Shown piece by piece: positions 7,379 to 16,563 of a DNA stretch of 64,000 nt; the stretch's first letter is position 1; every line of letters begins with the position of its first letter. Source of the DNA: Burkholderiaceae bacterium (GTDB lineage: Bacteria > Pseudomonadota > Gammaproteobacteria > Burkholderiales > Burkholderiaceae_C); the NCBI GenBank assembly GCA_019234815.1, contig JAFALA010000032.1, forward strand, positions 1-64,000, given 5' to 3'. The notes beneath the pieces are model-generated. The model was not told where the DNA came from and searched no databases. It saw nothing but the letters and a program-made list of their open reading frames with translations. The position numbers and the translations under genes are program-made.

Positions 7379-9388
7379 TCAGGGCCCCAGCGTATAGCAG
7401 GTGGCGTACTTGCGTCCCAACGCGTCGAGCGCCATGAGCCAGATCTGATAGCCCGTTGCCGTGAAGCCGGCGCCCAGCGTCGGCGCGGCCAAGTTCGCAC
7501 TGGTCGCACCGGTCGCAGGTGGCAAGGACACGCGGAGATCGGTGATGACGGGCGCGGCGGCCACACCGGCACTCGTGCCAGCCACCACCGTGCGCACGCT
7601 CAACAAGCGCATGTCCGGATTGGCCGCGGCCCAAGTGCTCCAGGCGACCGTCATGCCATTCAGCAACGCGGCGCCGCTCAAGGTATTGTTCCGGCTCACG
7701 CCGTCGAGCTGCGGCATGCGGCTGAGCGTGAGGGACTGATTCAGGTCGGCATACAGGTAGGTACCCTGGGTCGTGGAGGCGAGATTGCCCTGGGGGACAT
7801 AGGTCGCGACATACCGGTCACCCTGCACGACATCGGTGGTGCTGATCCAGCCCGCCGTTCCCACGACCAAGGTTTGATCCGCCGCGCTTCCCGTTGCCGT
7901 GGCGCTACCCGCGCCGGGCGTGTTGGTGATGCAGGCGTAGGTCTGATTGCAATTGGCAAAGGCGATGCTGAACCCGCCCGGCGTTTGCACGGCGGCGCTG
8001 GTCAGCAATTGAACCGGCGGCGTCGCGGGCGAATACGCCTCCAGCAAGATCTGAATCCCGGTCGCCAGGCCACCCGCCAAAGACGGATCGGCCGAACCGT
8101 CGTCGCGCAATTGCGTCCATTGCAGCGGAAACAGCGCAAACTCCAGCGCCTGGTTGTTGCCGCCGAATGTCCAGTTCGGCACGCCAGCAGCGGGCGTCTT
8201 GGCGTAGGTCAATGCATCGCTAAAGATCTGCACCACCTGCCCGCTGTTGTTGGTGATCGGCGCCGCCACCTTCACCAAGGTGCATTTGCCCTTGGTGACC
8301 ACCACATCGGCGCAGCCGGTCGTCTGGAAACGCCCGAGTTGCAGGTTGGAGCCCTCCAGGGCGGCGAATTGCGAGGCCAGCGCGGCCGCGGTGCGGCCAT
8401 TGTTCTGGGTATAGGTCGCCAGCACGGCACTGTTCGCAAACGCGGTGGCGGTCTCTCCCTGCGCCAGCATGTTGTTGATGGCGGCGCCGAGCGCGTCCAG
8501 CGTCGGCAACTCGCCGGCCACGGTGGTGGAGCTGCTGGTCGTCGTCGCGGTCGAAGTGATGGCGCTGGCCGGCGCTCCCGTGGCCAAGGCCAACTGGGTG
8601 GACGCGGTGGCGATATTGATCACGACCTCGGCCGCCGGCGAGGCCAGGAATTTGTTGCCCAGCTCCAGCACCACGGCACCGCTGCTGGTGGTGACCAGGC
8701 TGACCCGAAGGCTTTCCAGCAGCACGTCCTGCGGGCTCTTGTTGGCGACGAACGTGCCGTCGCCGAGCAGGTCGACCGTCGTGCCGGACGCGAACTTGGC
8801 GTCAGTGATGTTGCTGGCGATCACCGTGCTGAGAAAGGTTTCAGCGGCCGCGGCGGAACTCAGCAGCGCCAGGGTCTTGCCCTGGCCCTTGGGCGACGCC
8901 ATCAGCGGCGCAGGGTCGACGCCCAAGGACATCGCCACGATGGCATTGGACAAAGGCGTGACGTTGGCGACCATGGCCGAGGCCTGCACCGGCACCACGG
9001 AATGCAGCACGCGCGGCGTGCCGGTGGCATCAAAGCCGCGTGCCTGCACCAGCAGAGGCATCACCGGCTTGCTGCTGGCGAGCGTCAATGTGTAGGCGCC
9101 GCCGAGGCTGGTCGCGGTCGCCGTGCCCATGGCGGCGCCGCTGGCGTCGATCACGCTGATTTGCGCGTTCAACAGCGGCGAACCCACTGCAGCCACGCCG
9201 CTCAAGGTGGGCGCAGCGGTGCTGGTGCCCGTGCTGCCGGTCGAGCTGCCGGAACTGGACCCTCCCGACCCGCAGGCCTGCAGCAAGGCCACGGTACATG
9301 CAACACCCAGGCCAATAGGCACGCGAGGCCTGGCGGACGCGAAGCAACGTGCAATGACAAAACCGGCGGAACGAAGTGAATCCAACAT
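7379..9388 (-). CDS. Large lipoprotein of unknown function
   Basis: The likely start is the Met of MLDSLRSAG, which gives about 669 residues; the track ORF begins further upstream with Arg/Cys-rich non-protein-like sequence. The N-terminus has a hydrophobic stretch ending in the lipobox LLQAC, then a Gly/Ser-rich linker (GSGGSSSGSSTGSTG), typical of a surface-anchored lipoprotein. Residues after that (LSGVAAVGSPLLNAQISVID...GGAYTLTL) look like a carboxypeptidase-regulatory-like beta sandwich. The rest is Ala/Thr/Ser-rich, beta-type, and carries several cysteines. No catalytic motif was found. It diverges from an RND operon with a 280-bp gap. Function unknown. Confidence 0.75.
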   Translation of the reverse strand: MLDSLRSAGFVIARCFASARPRVPIGLGVACTVALLQACGSGGSSSGSSTGSTGTSTAAPTLSGVAAVGSPLLNAQISVIDASGAAMGTATATSLGGAYTLTLASSKPVMPLLVQARGFDATGTPRVLHSVVPVQASAMVANVTPLSNAIVAMSLGVDPAPLMASPKGQGKTLALLSSAAAAETFLSTVIASNITDAKFASGTTVDLLGDGTFVANKSPQDVLLESLRVSLVTTSSGAVVLELGNKFLASPAAEVVINIATASTQLALATGAPASAITSTATTTSSSTTVAGELPTLDALGAAINNMLAQGETATAFANSAVLATYTQNNGRTAAALASQFAALEGSNLQLGRFQTTGCADVVVTKGKCTLVKVAAPITNNSGQVVQIFSDALTYAKTPAAGVPNWTFGGNNQALEFALFPLQWTQLRDDGSADPSLAGGLATGIQILLEAYSPATPPVQLLTSAAVQTPGGFSIAFANCNQTYACITNTPGAGSATATGSAADQTLVVGTAGWISTTDVVQGDRYVATYVPQGNLASTTQGTYLYADLNQSLTLSRMPQLDGVSRNNTLSGAALLNGMTVAWSTWAAANPDMRLLSVRTVVAGTSAGVAAAPVITDLRVSLPPATGATSANLAAPTLGAGFTATGYQIWLMALDALGRKYATCYTLGP

Positions 9389-9668
9389 GGAAGCATGCAA
9401 GAGCGGGCAGAGCGCCAGTATCTGCGCAGAACTCATGTTGCAAAGTGCGGTGAAGCGGGGCAAACGCCCGCCAAACCGGGCATTCTGCCCTCCCCCATCA
9501 CACCCGCGACGGCGCGGGTGCTCGACACAACCGGAGACTTGCAACACGTCACCAAAGGTTCACATTACTTAACCTAAAGAAAACGCGTACCAACCAGTAA
9601 GGGTATTCAGCTATCCCTAGAATCAGCCGCTTTGGCTTTAGCAGCATCAGGACAGGGCGGAATCAAGG
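9389..9668. promoter_or_regulatory. Divergent intergenic region upstream of RND operon
   Basis: This 280-bp gap holds no convincing gene (short ORFs here are shadows). It carries an AT-rich patch, TTCACATTACTTAACCTAAAG, near 9559 and a TAGAAT -10-like box at 9618-9623, but I could not find a good -35 at the right distance. It should contain the promoters of both the lipoprotein gene and the efflux operon. Confidence 0.35.
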
Positions 9669-12600
9669 ATGTGGATTGTTCGAATAGCCTTACAGAGGCC
9701 CTACACCTTCATCGTGATGGCCATCATGATCCTGCTGGCCACGCCGCTGGCGGTGATGCGCACCCCGGTGGACGTGCTGCCCGAAATCGATATTCCCGTG
9801 ATCAGCGTGATCTGGAACTACACCGGATTGTCGCCCCAGCAAATCGGCGACCGCATCTCGCAGGTTCACGAGCGTGTGCTGACCACCACGGTCAACGACA
9901 TCGAGCACATCGAGTCGCAATCGCTGACCGGGATCGCCGTCATCAAGATCTACTTTCAGCCCAACGCCAACATCCAGACCGCCATCGCCCAGGTGGTGTC
10001 GGTCTCGCAGGCCGTGCTGCGTCAGATGCCGCCCGGCATCACGCCGCCGCTGATCATCAAGTACACCGCATCCAGCATTCCGGTGATCCAGGTCGGCCTC
10101 TCCAGCAAGACCATACCCGAACAGTCCATGTTCGACGCCGCAACCAATGTGCTGCGTCCGCAGTTGGTGACCATTCCCGGGGCAGCCATTCCCTATCCCT
10201 ACGGCGGCAAGCAGCGCGTCGTGTCGGTGGACATCGATCCCAAGGCCCTGCTGGCCAAGGGCCTGAGCTCCTCCGACGTCGTCAATGCCGTCAACACGCA
10301 AAACCTGACCCTGCCCTCCGGCACCGCCAAGATCGGCGACATCGAATACAGCGTCGACACCAACGCCTCGATCGCCTCCATCGCGGCGATGAACAAGATC
10401 CCGGTCAAGACCGTCAAGGGCTCGACCATCTACCTCGGCGAGGTGGCCCACGTGCGCGACGGCTTCACGCCGCAGACCAACGTGGTGCGCAAGGACGGCC
10501 AGCGCGGCATGCTGCTGTCGGTGTTGAAAAACGGCGGCGCCTCCACGCTGGACGTGGTGGACGGCATCAAGGCCAAGATGCCCTCGGTGCTGCCCACCCT
10601 GCCCGAGGGCCTGGACGTCAAGCTGCTGGCCGACCAGTCGGTGTTCGTCAAGACGGCCATCCAGGGCGTGATTCACGAGGCCCTGATCGCCGCCGTGCTG
10701 ACGGCCGTGATGCTGCTGCTGTTCCTGGGCAACTGGCGCACCACCTCCATCATTGCCATTTCCATTCCGCTGTCGATCTTCTGCTCGGTCGTGCTGCTGC
10801 ATGCCATCGGCGAGTCGATCAACATCATGACCCTGGGCGGCCTGGCGCTGGCGGTGGGCATCCTGGTGGACGACGCGACGGTGACCATCGAGAACATCGA
10901 GCGCCACCTTCACATGGGCTCCGAGCTCTACACAGCCATCCTTGACGGCGCCGGCGAAATCGCCGTGCCGGCGTTCGTGTCGACGCTGTGCATCTGCATC
11001 GTGTTCGTGCCCATGTTCTTCCTGCAGGGCGTGGCGCGCTACCTGTTCGTGCCCCTGGCGGAGGCGGTGGTGTTCGCCATGCTGGCGTCCTACCTGCTGT
11101 CGCGCACGCTGGTGCCGACCCTGGCGCTGATGCTGATGGGCCACCAGGGCCGCCGCGGCCGCATCGACCGTGTCATCGACGCCATCCACCAGGCCTTCAA
11201 CACGCGCTTCGAGAGGCTGCGCGCCGGCTACGTGCTGCTGCTGAGCCATCTGCTGACGCACCGGCGCAGTTTCGTGAGCGCCTTCCTGGGCTTTTGCGTG
11301 CTCTCGTGCGGGCTCTACGGACTGATGGGCCGCGACCTGTTCCCCAGCGTCGATACCGGGCAGATCAAGCTGCACATGCGCGCCCCGACAGGCACCCGCA
11401 TCGAGCGCACGGCGGTCCTGGCCGACCAGGTGGAAAGCGTCATCCGCGAGGTGATTCCAGCCACCGAGCTCGAAACCATCATCGACAACATCGGCCTGCC
11501 CTACAGCGGCATCAACCTGTCCTACAGCACCTCGGGCACCATCGGCACGCTGGACGCCGAGATCCTGATCTCCCTCAAGCCCGGGCACCAGCCCAGCGAG
11601 CACTACATCGAGGCGCTGCCGGAGCGCCTGAAGCAGCGCTTCCCCGAGCTGGAATTCTTCTTCCAGCCCGCCGACATCGTCACGCAGATCCTGAACTTCG
11701 GCACGCCGGCCTCCATCGACGTGCAGATCACCGGCGCGCGCTACGAAGACAACCAGCGCCTGGCCGGCGAGCTGGCCGCCAAGATCAACCAGATCGCAGG
11801 TGCCGCCGACGTGCATGTGCACCAGCGCCTGGACGGGCCCTCGCTGCAGCTCGACATGGACCGCACCCGCCTGCAGACGCTGGGCCTGAACCCCAACGAC
11901 GTGGCGCAGAACATCCTGCTGCCGCTCTCGGGCAGCGCGCAGACGGCGCCTTCGTTCTGGCTCAACCCCAGCAACCGCGTGGTCTACAACCTGACCGTGC
12001 AGGCGCCGCAGTACAAGATCAGCTCGCTCGACGAACTGCTGCAGCTGCCGGTCAAGGGCGCGGGCACTGCTTCGCCCGACAGCACGCCGCAGGTGCTGGG
12101 CAACCTGGTGTCGGTATCGCCGTCGCGCTCCTATGGCGTGATGTCGCGCTTCAACATCCAGCCCGTGATCAACATCTACGCCAACGTGCGCGGCCGTGAC
12201 CTGGGCTCGGTGGCCAAGGCCGTGCAGGCCATCATCGACGAGGCCCGGCCGGGCCTGCCCAAGGGCAGCCAGATCGCACTGCGCGGCCAGGTGCAGACCA
12301 TGCAGGCCTCCTACCTGGGCCTGGGCGTCGGCCTGCTCGGCGCCATCGTGCTGGTCTATCTGCTGATCGTGGTCAACTTCCAGTCCTGGCTGGACCCCTT
12401 CATCATCATCACCGCCCTGCCCGCGGCGCTGGCCGGCATCGCCTGGATGCTGGTCCTGACCAACACGGGCCTGAGCGTGCCGGCCCTGACCGGCGCCATC
12501 ATGACCATGGGCGTGGCCACGGCCAACAGCATTCTGGTGGTGTCGTTCGCGCGCCAGCGCATGAACGAGGGCCTGGCGCCGCTGGCGGCGGCGCTGGAAG

Positions 12601-12857
12601 CCGGCGCCACCCGCCTGCGCCCCGTGCTGATGACGGCGCTCGCCATGATCCTGGGCATGATCCCCATGGCCATAGGCCTCGGCGAAGGCGCTGAACAGAA
12701 TGCGCCGCTGGGCCGCGCCGTGATCGGCGGCCTGCTGTTCGCCACCTGCTCCACCGTGCTGTTCGTGCCGGTGGTGTTCGCCTCATTCCATCGTTGGCTG
12801 GCGCATCGAAACGCCCACAAACTCGCCGCCGCCAACCCCATTGCTTCGGACGCATGA
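9669..12857 (+). CDS. RND efflux permease, HAE type
   Basis: Inner-membrane proton-driven pump of 1062 residues, the usual AcrB-family size, with the twelve-TM, two-large-periplasmic-loop layout. The N-terminus (MWIVRIALQRPYTFIVMAIM) is the standard first TM segment. TM4 reads GGLALAVGILVDDATVTIEN, with the paired aspartates (DD) of hydrophobe/amphiphile exporters rather than the DFG...D...E pattern of metal pumps; the contrast with the second pump in this window is clear. It is followed by adaptor and outer-membrane genes with overlapping start and stop codons. Substrates unknown; drugs, solvents or metabolites are possible. Confidence 0.95.
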   Translation: MWIVRIALQRPYTFIVMAIMILLATPLAVMRTPVDVLPEIDIPVISVIWNYTGLSPQQIGDRISQVHERVLTTTVNDIEHIESQSLTGIAVIKIYFQPNANIQTAIAQVVSVSQAVLRQMPPGITPPLIIKYTASSIPVIQVGLSSKTIPEQSMFDAATNVLRPQLVTIPGAAIPYPYGGKQRVVSVDIDPKALLAKGLSSSDVVNAVNTQNLTLPSGTAKIGDIEYSVDTNASIASIAAMNKIPVKTVKGSTIYLGEVAHVRDGFTPQTNVVRKDGQRGMLLSVLKNGGASTLDVVDGIKAKMPSVLPTLPEGLDVKLLADQSVFVKTAIQGVIHEALIAAVLTAVMLLLFLGNWRTTSIIAISIPLSIFCSVVLLHAIGESINIMTLGGLALAVGILVDDATVTIENIERHLHMGSELYTAILDGAGEIAVPAFVSTLCICIVFVPMFFLQGVARYLFVPLAEAVVFAMLASYLLSRTLVPTLALMLMGHQGRRGRIDRVIDAIHQAFNTRFERLRAGYVLLLSHLLTHRRSFVSAFLGFCVLSCGLYGLMGRDLFPSVDTGQIKLHMRAPTGTRIERTAVLADQVESVIREVIPATELETIIDNIGLPYSGINLSYSTSGTIGTLDAEILISLKPGHQPSEHYIEALPERLKQRFPELEFFFQPADIVTQILNFGTPASIDVQITGARYEDNQRLAGELAAKINQIAGAADVHVHQRLDGPSLQLDMDRTRLQTLGLNPNDVAQNILLPLSGSAQTAPSFWLNPSNRVVYNLTVQAPQYKISSLDELLQLPVKGAGTASPDSTPQVLGNLVSVSPSRSYGVMSRFNIQPVINIYANVRGRDLGSVAKAVQAIIDEARPGLPKGSQIALRGQVQTMQASYLGLGVGLLGAIVLVYLLIVVNFQSWLDPFIIITALPAALAGIAWMLVLTNTGLSVPALTGAIMTMGVATANSILVVSFARQRMNEGLAPLAAALEAGATRLRPVLMTALAMILGMIPMAIGLGEGAEQNAPLGRAVIGGLLFATCSTVLFVPVVFASFHRWLAHRNAHKLAAANPIASDA

Positions 12858-14047
12858 CCATGACACACGAACGCCACACCCAGCAGGGCCTGCCTGAAAT
12901 GAAGCTGCACGACGACCAGCAGCACCTCCATCGCGAGCGCGTGGTCAAACACACGCGCCGGATCGCCTTTGTCATCGCTGCCCTGCTCCTGGGCGGCCTG
13001 GCGCGCACCTTGTATGCGCGCTGGGATGAATCCAAGCAACTGGAAGCGCGCGTGCACGAAAACGCCGTGCTCCACGTCCGAACCGTTCATCCGGGCCATG
13101 CAGGCGACGATGGCAAGGTTTCGCTGCCCGGCACGCTGCAGGGTCAGATCGAAGCGCAGATCTATGCGCGCGCCGCCGGCTACGTGAGCCACTGGTACAA
13201 GAACATTGGCGCCCAGGTCAAACGCGGCGAGGTGCTGGCCACGCTGGACATCCCGGAAGTGCAGCGCCAGGTTGACGAAGCAGCCGCGAACTACGAACTG
13301 GCCAAGACGGCGTTTGAACGCTGGAAGCGCCTGCGCGCGGACGACGCCGTTTCGCAGCAGGAACTCGACGAGAAGCAAGGTGCCTACAAGCAGGCCGAAG
13401 CCGTGCTGCGCCGCCTGCGCGAGCAACTCTCGTACGGCCAGGTGCTGGCACCGTTCGACGGCATCGTGACGAAGCGCAATGTCGACGTCGGCGATCTGGT
13501 CAACGCTGGCAATGGCGGCGCGGCCCAGGTGCTGTTCAGCATGGCCCAGAGCGACAAGCTGCACGTGTACTTCTACGTCCCGCAAGACCTGGCACCGCTT
13601 GTGCACGTGGGCGACAGCGTGGACATTGCCCCGACCGATCATCCCGACCAGGTCGTGCAGGCCCGCGTGTCGCGCACGGCGGGCGCCATCGACATGGCCA
13701 CGCGCACCCTGCAGGTGGACGTCGATCTGGACAACAAGAGCACGCACTGGCTGCCCGGCAGCTATGTCGAGGCGGCATTCAAGCTCAACAACAGCCAGGG
13801 TCTGGCCCTCCCCACCAACACCCTGCTGTTCAACGCCAAGGGCGTCGAGGTGGCGGCCGTGGTCGACGGCAAGGTCAAGCGTCAACTGGTGGTGCTGGGC
13901 ACCGACCATGGCCGCACCGTCGACGTTCGCAGCGGCCTGACTGCGGCCACGGAGGTCATCATGAACCCGCCCGATTCGATTGCGGAGGGCCAAAGCGTCA
14001 GCGTCGAGAAACCCGAGGCCGCCGCATCTTCGGTGCGTGGGGAATGA
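12854..14047 (+). CDS. RND periplasmic adaptor (membrane fusion protein)
   Basis: The start ATG overlaps the permease stop as ATGA; the track ORF extends further upstream only as shadow. The roughly 397-residue protein has an N-terminal TM anchor (RIAFVIAALLLGGLARTLYA), a split lipoyl/barrel-sandwich domain (GQIEAQIYARAAGYV and VLAPFDGIVTKRNVDVGDLV), an alpha-hairpin of about 70 residues between them rich in Ala/Gln/Glu, and a C-terminal beta-barrel. It bridges the permease and the outer-membrane channel encoded next. Confidence 0.93.
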   Translation: MTMTHERHTQQGLPEMKLHDDQQHLHRERVVKHTRRIAFVIAALLLGGLARTLYARWDESKQLEARVHENAVLHVRTVHPGHAGDDGKVSLPGTLQGQIEAQIYARAAGYVSHWYKNIGAQVKRGEVLATLDIPEVQRQVDEAAANYELAKTAFERWKRLRADDAVSQQELDEKQGAYKQAEAVLRRLREQLSYGQVLAPFDGIVTKRNVDVGDLVNAGNGGAAQVLFSMAQSDKLHVYFYVPQDLAPLVHVGDSVDIAPTDHPDQVVQARVSRTAGAIDMATRTLQVDVDLDNKSTHWLPGSYVEAAFKLNNSQGLALPTNTLLFNAKGVEVAAVVDGKVKRQLVVLGTDHGRTVDVRSGLTAATEVIMNPPDSIAEGQSVSVEKPEAAASSVRGE

Positions 14048-15519
14048 AACTCGCCATGATCCGCACCTCCCCCATTTCCGTGCGTGCAGCCGCCAGCATG
14101 CTGATCCTGGGCCTGTGCTCGGCCTGTTCCACCGTGGGGCCGAACTATGAGCGGCCACAGCTGGAGCTGCCCGCCAACTGGAAAGCGCTACCGGCGGCGG
14201 ACGAGTCCCGCTGGCACATCGCCGCACCGGCTGACGCAGCGCCCAGGCATGACTGGTGGGTCGTCTATGGCGACCCGGTGCTGAACGACCTGATGGATCG
14301 CTGCGTGGCCCGCAACTACAGCCTGCAGGCCGCGCTGACGCGCCTGGACCTGGCCCAGGCGCAAATCGCGATTCGGGGTGCGGCAGGCACGCCCCAGGTG
14401 CAAGCCGGCGCCACGGCGCAGCGCAGCCGCATTTCGGCCGACCGCCCCTTGGCCAACTATGCCGTGCCCAACCAAAGCACGGTGCAGAACGACTTCAAGC
14501 CCAGCCTTTCGGTCAGCTACGAATTCGACTGGCTGGGCCGCATCCGCCGCGATGTCGAAGGCGCCCGCGCCAGCGCGGAACAGACGCAGGCCGACATCGA
14601 GAACCTCCGTCTGCTATTGACGGCGCAGCTGGCGTCGAGCTACTTTACGCTGCGCCAGGCCGACCAGGAACAGGAGGTGGTGCAGGCTAACCTTGTGCTT
14701 CAGCGCAAGGTGCTCGACCTTCAAGTCAAGCGGCACCAACTGGGGTCGGCCACGCAAGTCGACCTGGAGCAGCAGCAAGCGCTCATCACCTCGACGCAGG
14801 CGCAGCTGGACCTGCTCAAGGCGCAGCGCGCGCAGCAGGAAAACGCCATTGCCACCTTGACAGGCACGCCGGCCGCCGAATTCACCCTTTCGGCCAGCGA
14901 CCGCGTCACCGCCGTGCCCGCCCTGCCCGCCGGTCTGCCCAGCACCTTGCTGGAGCGCCGCCCCGACGTGGCCTCCGCCGAACGGGCCATGGCGGCGGCC
15001 AACGCTCAAATCGGCGTGAACCAGGCCGCGCGCTATCCCAACCTGATGCTGGCGCCGAATGTGGGCGGCTTTGAATCGAACACGCTCAGCCACTTGATCT
15101 CCACGCCGGCATTGATCTGGTCGCTCGGCATTGGCAGCTCCATGACGCTGTTCGACGGCGGGCGCATCGATGCGTCCGTCAATCAGGCCAAGGCGGCTTA
15201 TGCCGGCACCGTCGCCAGCTACCGTCAGACCGTGCTGGCGGCGGTCGAGGAGACGCAGACAGCCCTGAGCAATCTGCAGCAGATGGCGCAGGCGGTGCGC
15301 GATCAGGACGAATCCGTCCGTCATCAAGACCGTGCCTTCCAGATCGGCCTGCTGCGTTATCGCGAAGGCCTGGACAACACGCTTCAACTCGCCGTTTCAG
15401 AGCAAAACCTGTTGACTGCCCAACGCAGCCAAACGCAGTTGCACGGCACTCAGCTGCAGTATTCCGTCACGCTGATCAAGGCCCTGGGCGGCGGCTGGGC
15501 GGGGCTGCACCAGCCTTGA
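14044..15519 (+). CDS. RND outer-membrane efflux lipoprotein, NodT family
   Basis: 491 residues with a lipoprotein signal ending LGLCSACSTVGPNYERP, then two TolC/OEP repeats (for example LTRLDLAQAQIAIRGAAG and TQVDLEQQQALITSTQAQLDLL). LLERRPDVASAERAMAAANAQIGV is the diagnostic NodT segment. It overlaps the adaptor stop by ATGA, so the three genes form one translationally coupled operon. It forms the trimeric exit duct. Confidence 0.94.
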   Translation: MKLAMIRTSPISVRAAASMLILGLCSACSTVGPNYERPQLELPANWKALPAADESRWHIAAPADAAPRHDWWVVYGDPVLNDLMDRCVARNYSLQAALTRLDLAQAQIAIRGAAGTPQVQAGATAQRSRISADRPLANYAVPNQSTVQNDFKPSLSVSYEFDWLGRIRRDVEGARASAEQTQADIENLRLLLTAQLASSYFTLRQADQEQEVVQANLVLQRKVLDLQVKRHQLGSATQVDLEQQQALITSTQAQLDLLKAQRAQQENAIATLTGTPAAEFTLSASDRVTAVPALPAGLPSTLLERRPDVASAERAMAAANAQIGVNQAARYPNLMLAPNVGGFESNTLSHLISTPALIWSLGIGSSMTLFDGGRIDASVNQAKAAYAGTVASYRQTVLAAVEETQTALSNLQQMAQAVRDQDESVRHQDRAFQIGLLRYREGLDNTLQLAVSEQNLLTAQRSQTQLHGTQLQYSVTLIKALGGGWAGLHQP

Positions 15520-15533
15520 CCCGCCAGGCCGAT

Positions 15534-15558
15534 GGCCTCGCCCACCGGGCCTGAGGCC
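15534..15558 (+). terminator. GC-rich hairpin after the efflux operon
   Basis: GGCCTC-GCCC pairs with GGGC-CT-GAGGCC around ACC with a 2-nt bulge, starting 14 nt after the last operon stop. There is no T-run, so it may slow or protect rather than terminate; it could also just separate the operon from the tRNA gene. Confidence 0.4.
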
Positions 15559-15625
15559 GCACCTGGCCGCATGGCACAATGTGGCCCGCGGCGCGCAGCC
15601 GCGCCGCACGGTCCGCCGGCATTTT

Positions 15626-15702
15626 CTGCCCGTAGCTCAACTGGATAGAGCAATTGCCTTCTAAGCAATAGGTCGGGGGTTCGAGTCCCTCCGGGCAGGC
15701 CA
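15626..15702 (+). tRNA. tRNA-Arg (anticodon TCT)
   Basis: A full cloverleaf folds: acceptor CTGCCCG/CGGGCAG, T8-A9, D arm GCTC...GAGC, anticodon arm ATTGC-CTTCTAA-GCAAT with TCT at 15660-15662, T arm GGGGG-TTCGAGT-CCCTC, discriminator G and encoded CCA. It reads AGA codons, which are rare in this GC-rich genome. The C1-G72 first pair is unusual but self-consistent. It marks a boundary between the efflux operon and the sensory gene block; no second copy of its 3' end was seen, so there is no visible att site. Confidence 0.95.
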
Positions 15703-15707
15703 GCCTC

Positions 15708-16511
15708 TCAGCGCGGCGCGTCAGGGCCTGCCAGATGGCGGTTGACCAGCTTGCCGACCGTGTCGCCTTTCTCCAGCCGTTCAAGGCTGCTGTTCAAGGA
15801 CGCCAGCAGGGCCCTTGAGGCATCGCGCCCTTCCGGCACGCCAAGGTACAAGCGGCGCTCCGGCTCGCCTGGCAAGGGCTCCATGCCCAACTCCCCGGTT
15901 GAAATCTGATGCCCGAGCTTGGCATTCATCAAATAGAGGCCCGCAACTTCTTCGCGAGTGCCTACGGCGATGTCGCAGCGTCCCAGCTGCAATTTGGTCA
16001 CCATTTGACCGAAGCTCTTCGTGGTGCCCTGGTCGATCGCCTGCGCAGGGATGCCGAAAGATTCATACTGATGCCCGCCCATGCCGCAGACTTTCAGGCT
16101 CGACATCTGCGCCGCGCTCGTCAGGGTCAGTCCATTCGGATACACCGTGCGGGAATACAGGTACACCCCATGGGTCGAATAAAAGGGGCGAGAAAGAAGC
16201 AGATGGTGCGAGCGGGCTTCGTCTTCGCCGACATCAAGCACCATGGCGTAGCGGCCGCTCTGGGCGTCCAGCATGCAGCGGCCCCAAGGCACGAGTTCGA
16301 TGCGCAATTTCCAGCCCTGCTCGCGCGCGATCAGGCCCAGCAGGTCGATGGTCACGCCTGCGGCCCTGTTGTCCCGGTCGGACCCGGCCGGCATCGTGTA
16401 GACGAAAGGAGGCATTTCGGCCGAGTCCGCGCATGCGACCAGTTCGTCGGCGCGCGCCAGCGCAAAGCTGGTCAAGAGAACGAGGCCCAATGGCAATCTG
16501 AAGCATTCCAT
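15708..16511 (-). CDS. Family 3 extracellular solute-binding protein
   Basis: About 267 residues from MECFRLPLGLVLLTSFALARADE, a good signal peptide (an upstream Met in the track lacks one). The mature part has the SBP_bac_3 pattern: early ACADSAEMPPFVY, then AAGVTIDLLGLIAREQGWKLRIELVPWGRC and VGTREEVAGLY. No permease or ATPase gene is nearby, so it is not an ordinary ABC importer component; orphan proteins of this fold often feed sensory systems. It lies 52 nt downstream of the porin-like gene and is probably its operon partner. Ligand unknown; amino-acid-like ligands are typical of the family. Confidence 0.82.
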   Translation of the reverse strand: MECFRLPLGLVLLTSFALARADELVACADSAEMPPFVYTMPAGSDRDNRAAGVTIDLLGLIAREQGWKLRIELVPWGRCMLDAQSGRYAMVLDVGEDEARSHHLLLSRPFYSTHGVYLYSRTVYPNGLTLTSAAQMSSLKVCGMGGHQYESFGIPAQAIDQGTTKSFGQMVTKLQLGRCDIAVGTREEVAGLYLMNAKLGHQISTGELGMEPLPGEPERRLYLGVPEGRDASRALLASLNSSLERLEKGDTVGKLVNRHLAGPDAPR

Positions 16512-16563
16512 GTGTCCAATGACCTTAACACGCGCGAGGCCACGGATCATTGCGGCCTTCCCC

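Noticed and set aside
9690-11822. 710-codon minus-strand ORF opposite the RND permease
   Set aside because: Antisense shadow of an unmistakable permease; repeated Gly/His/Asp/Gln composition.
15626-15702. tRNA-Arg as integration site of a genomic island
   Set aside because: I found no integrase and no direct repeat of the tRNA 3' end in the window; only position and gene content hint at it.
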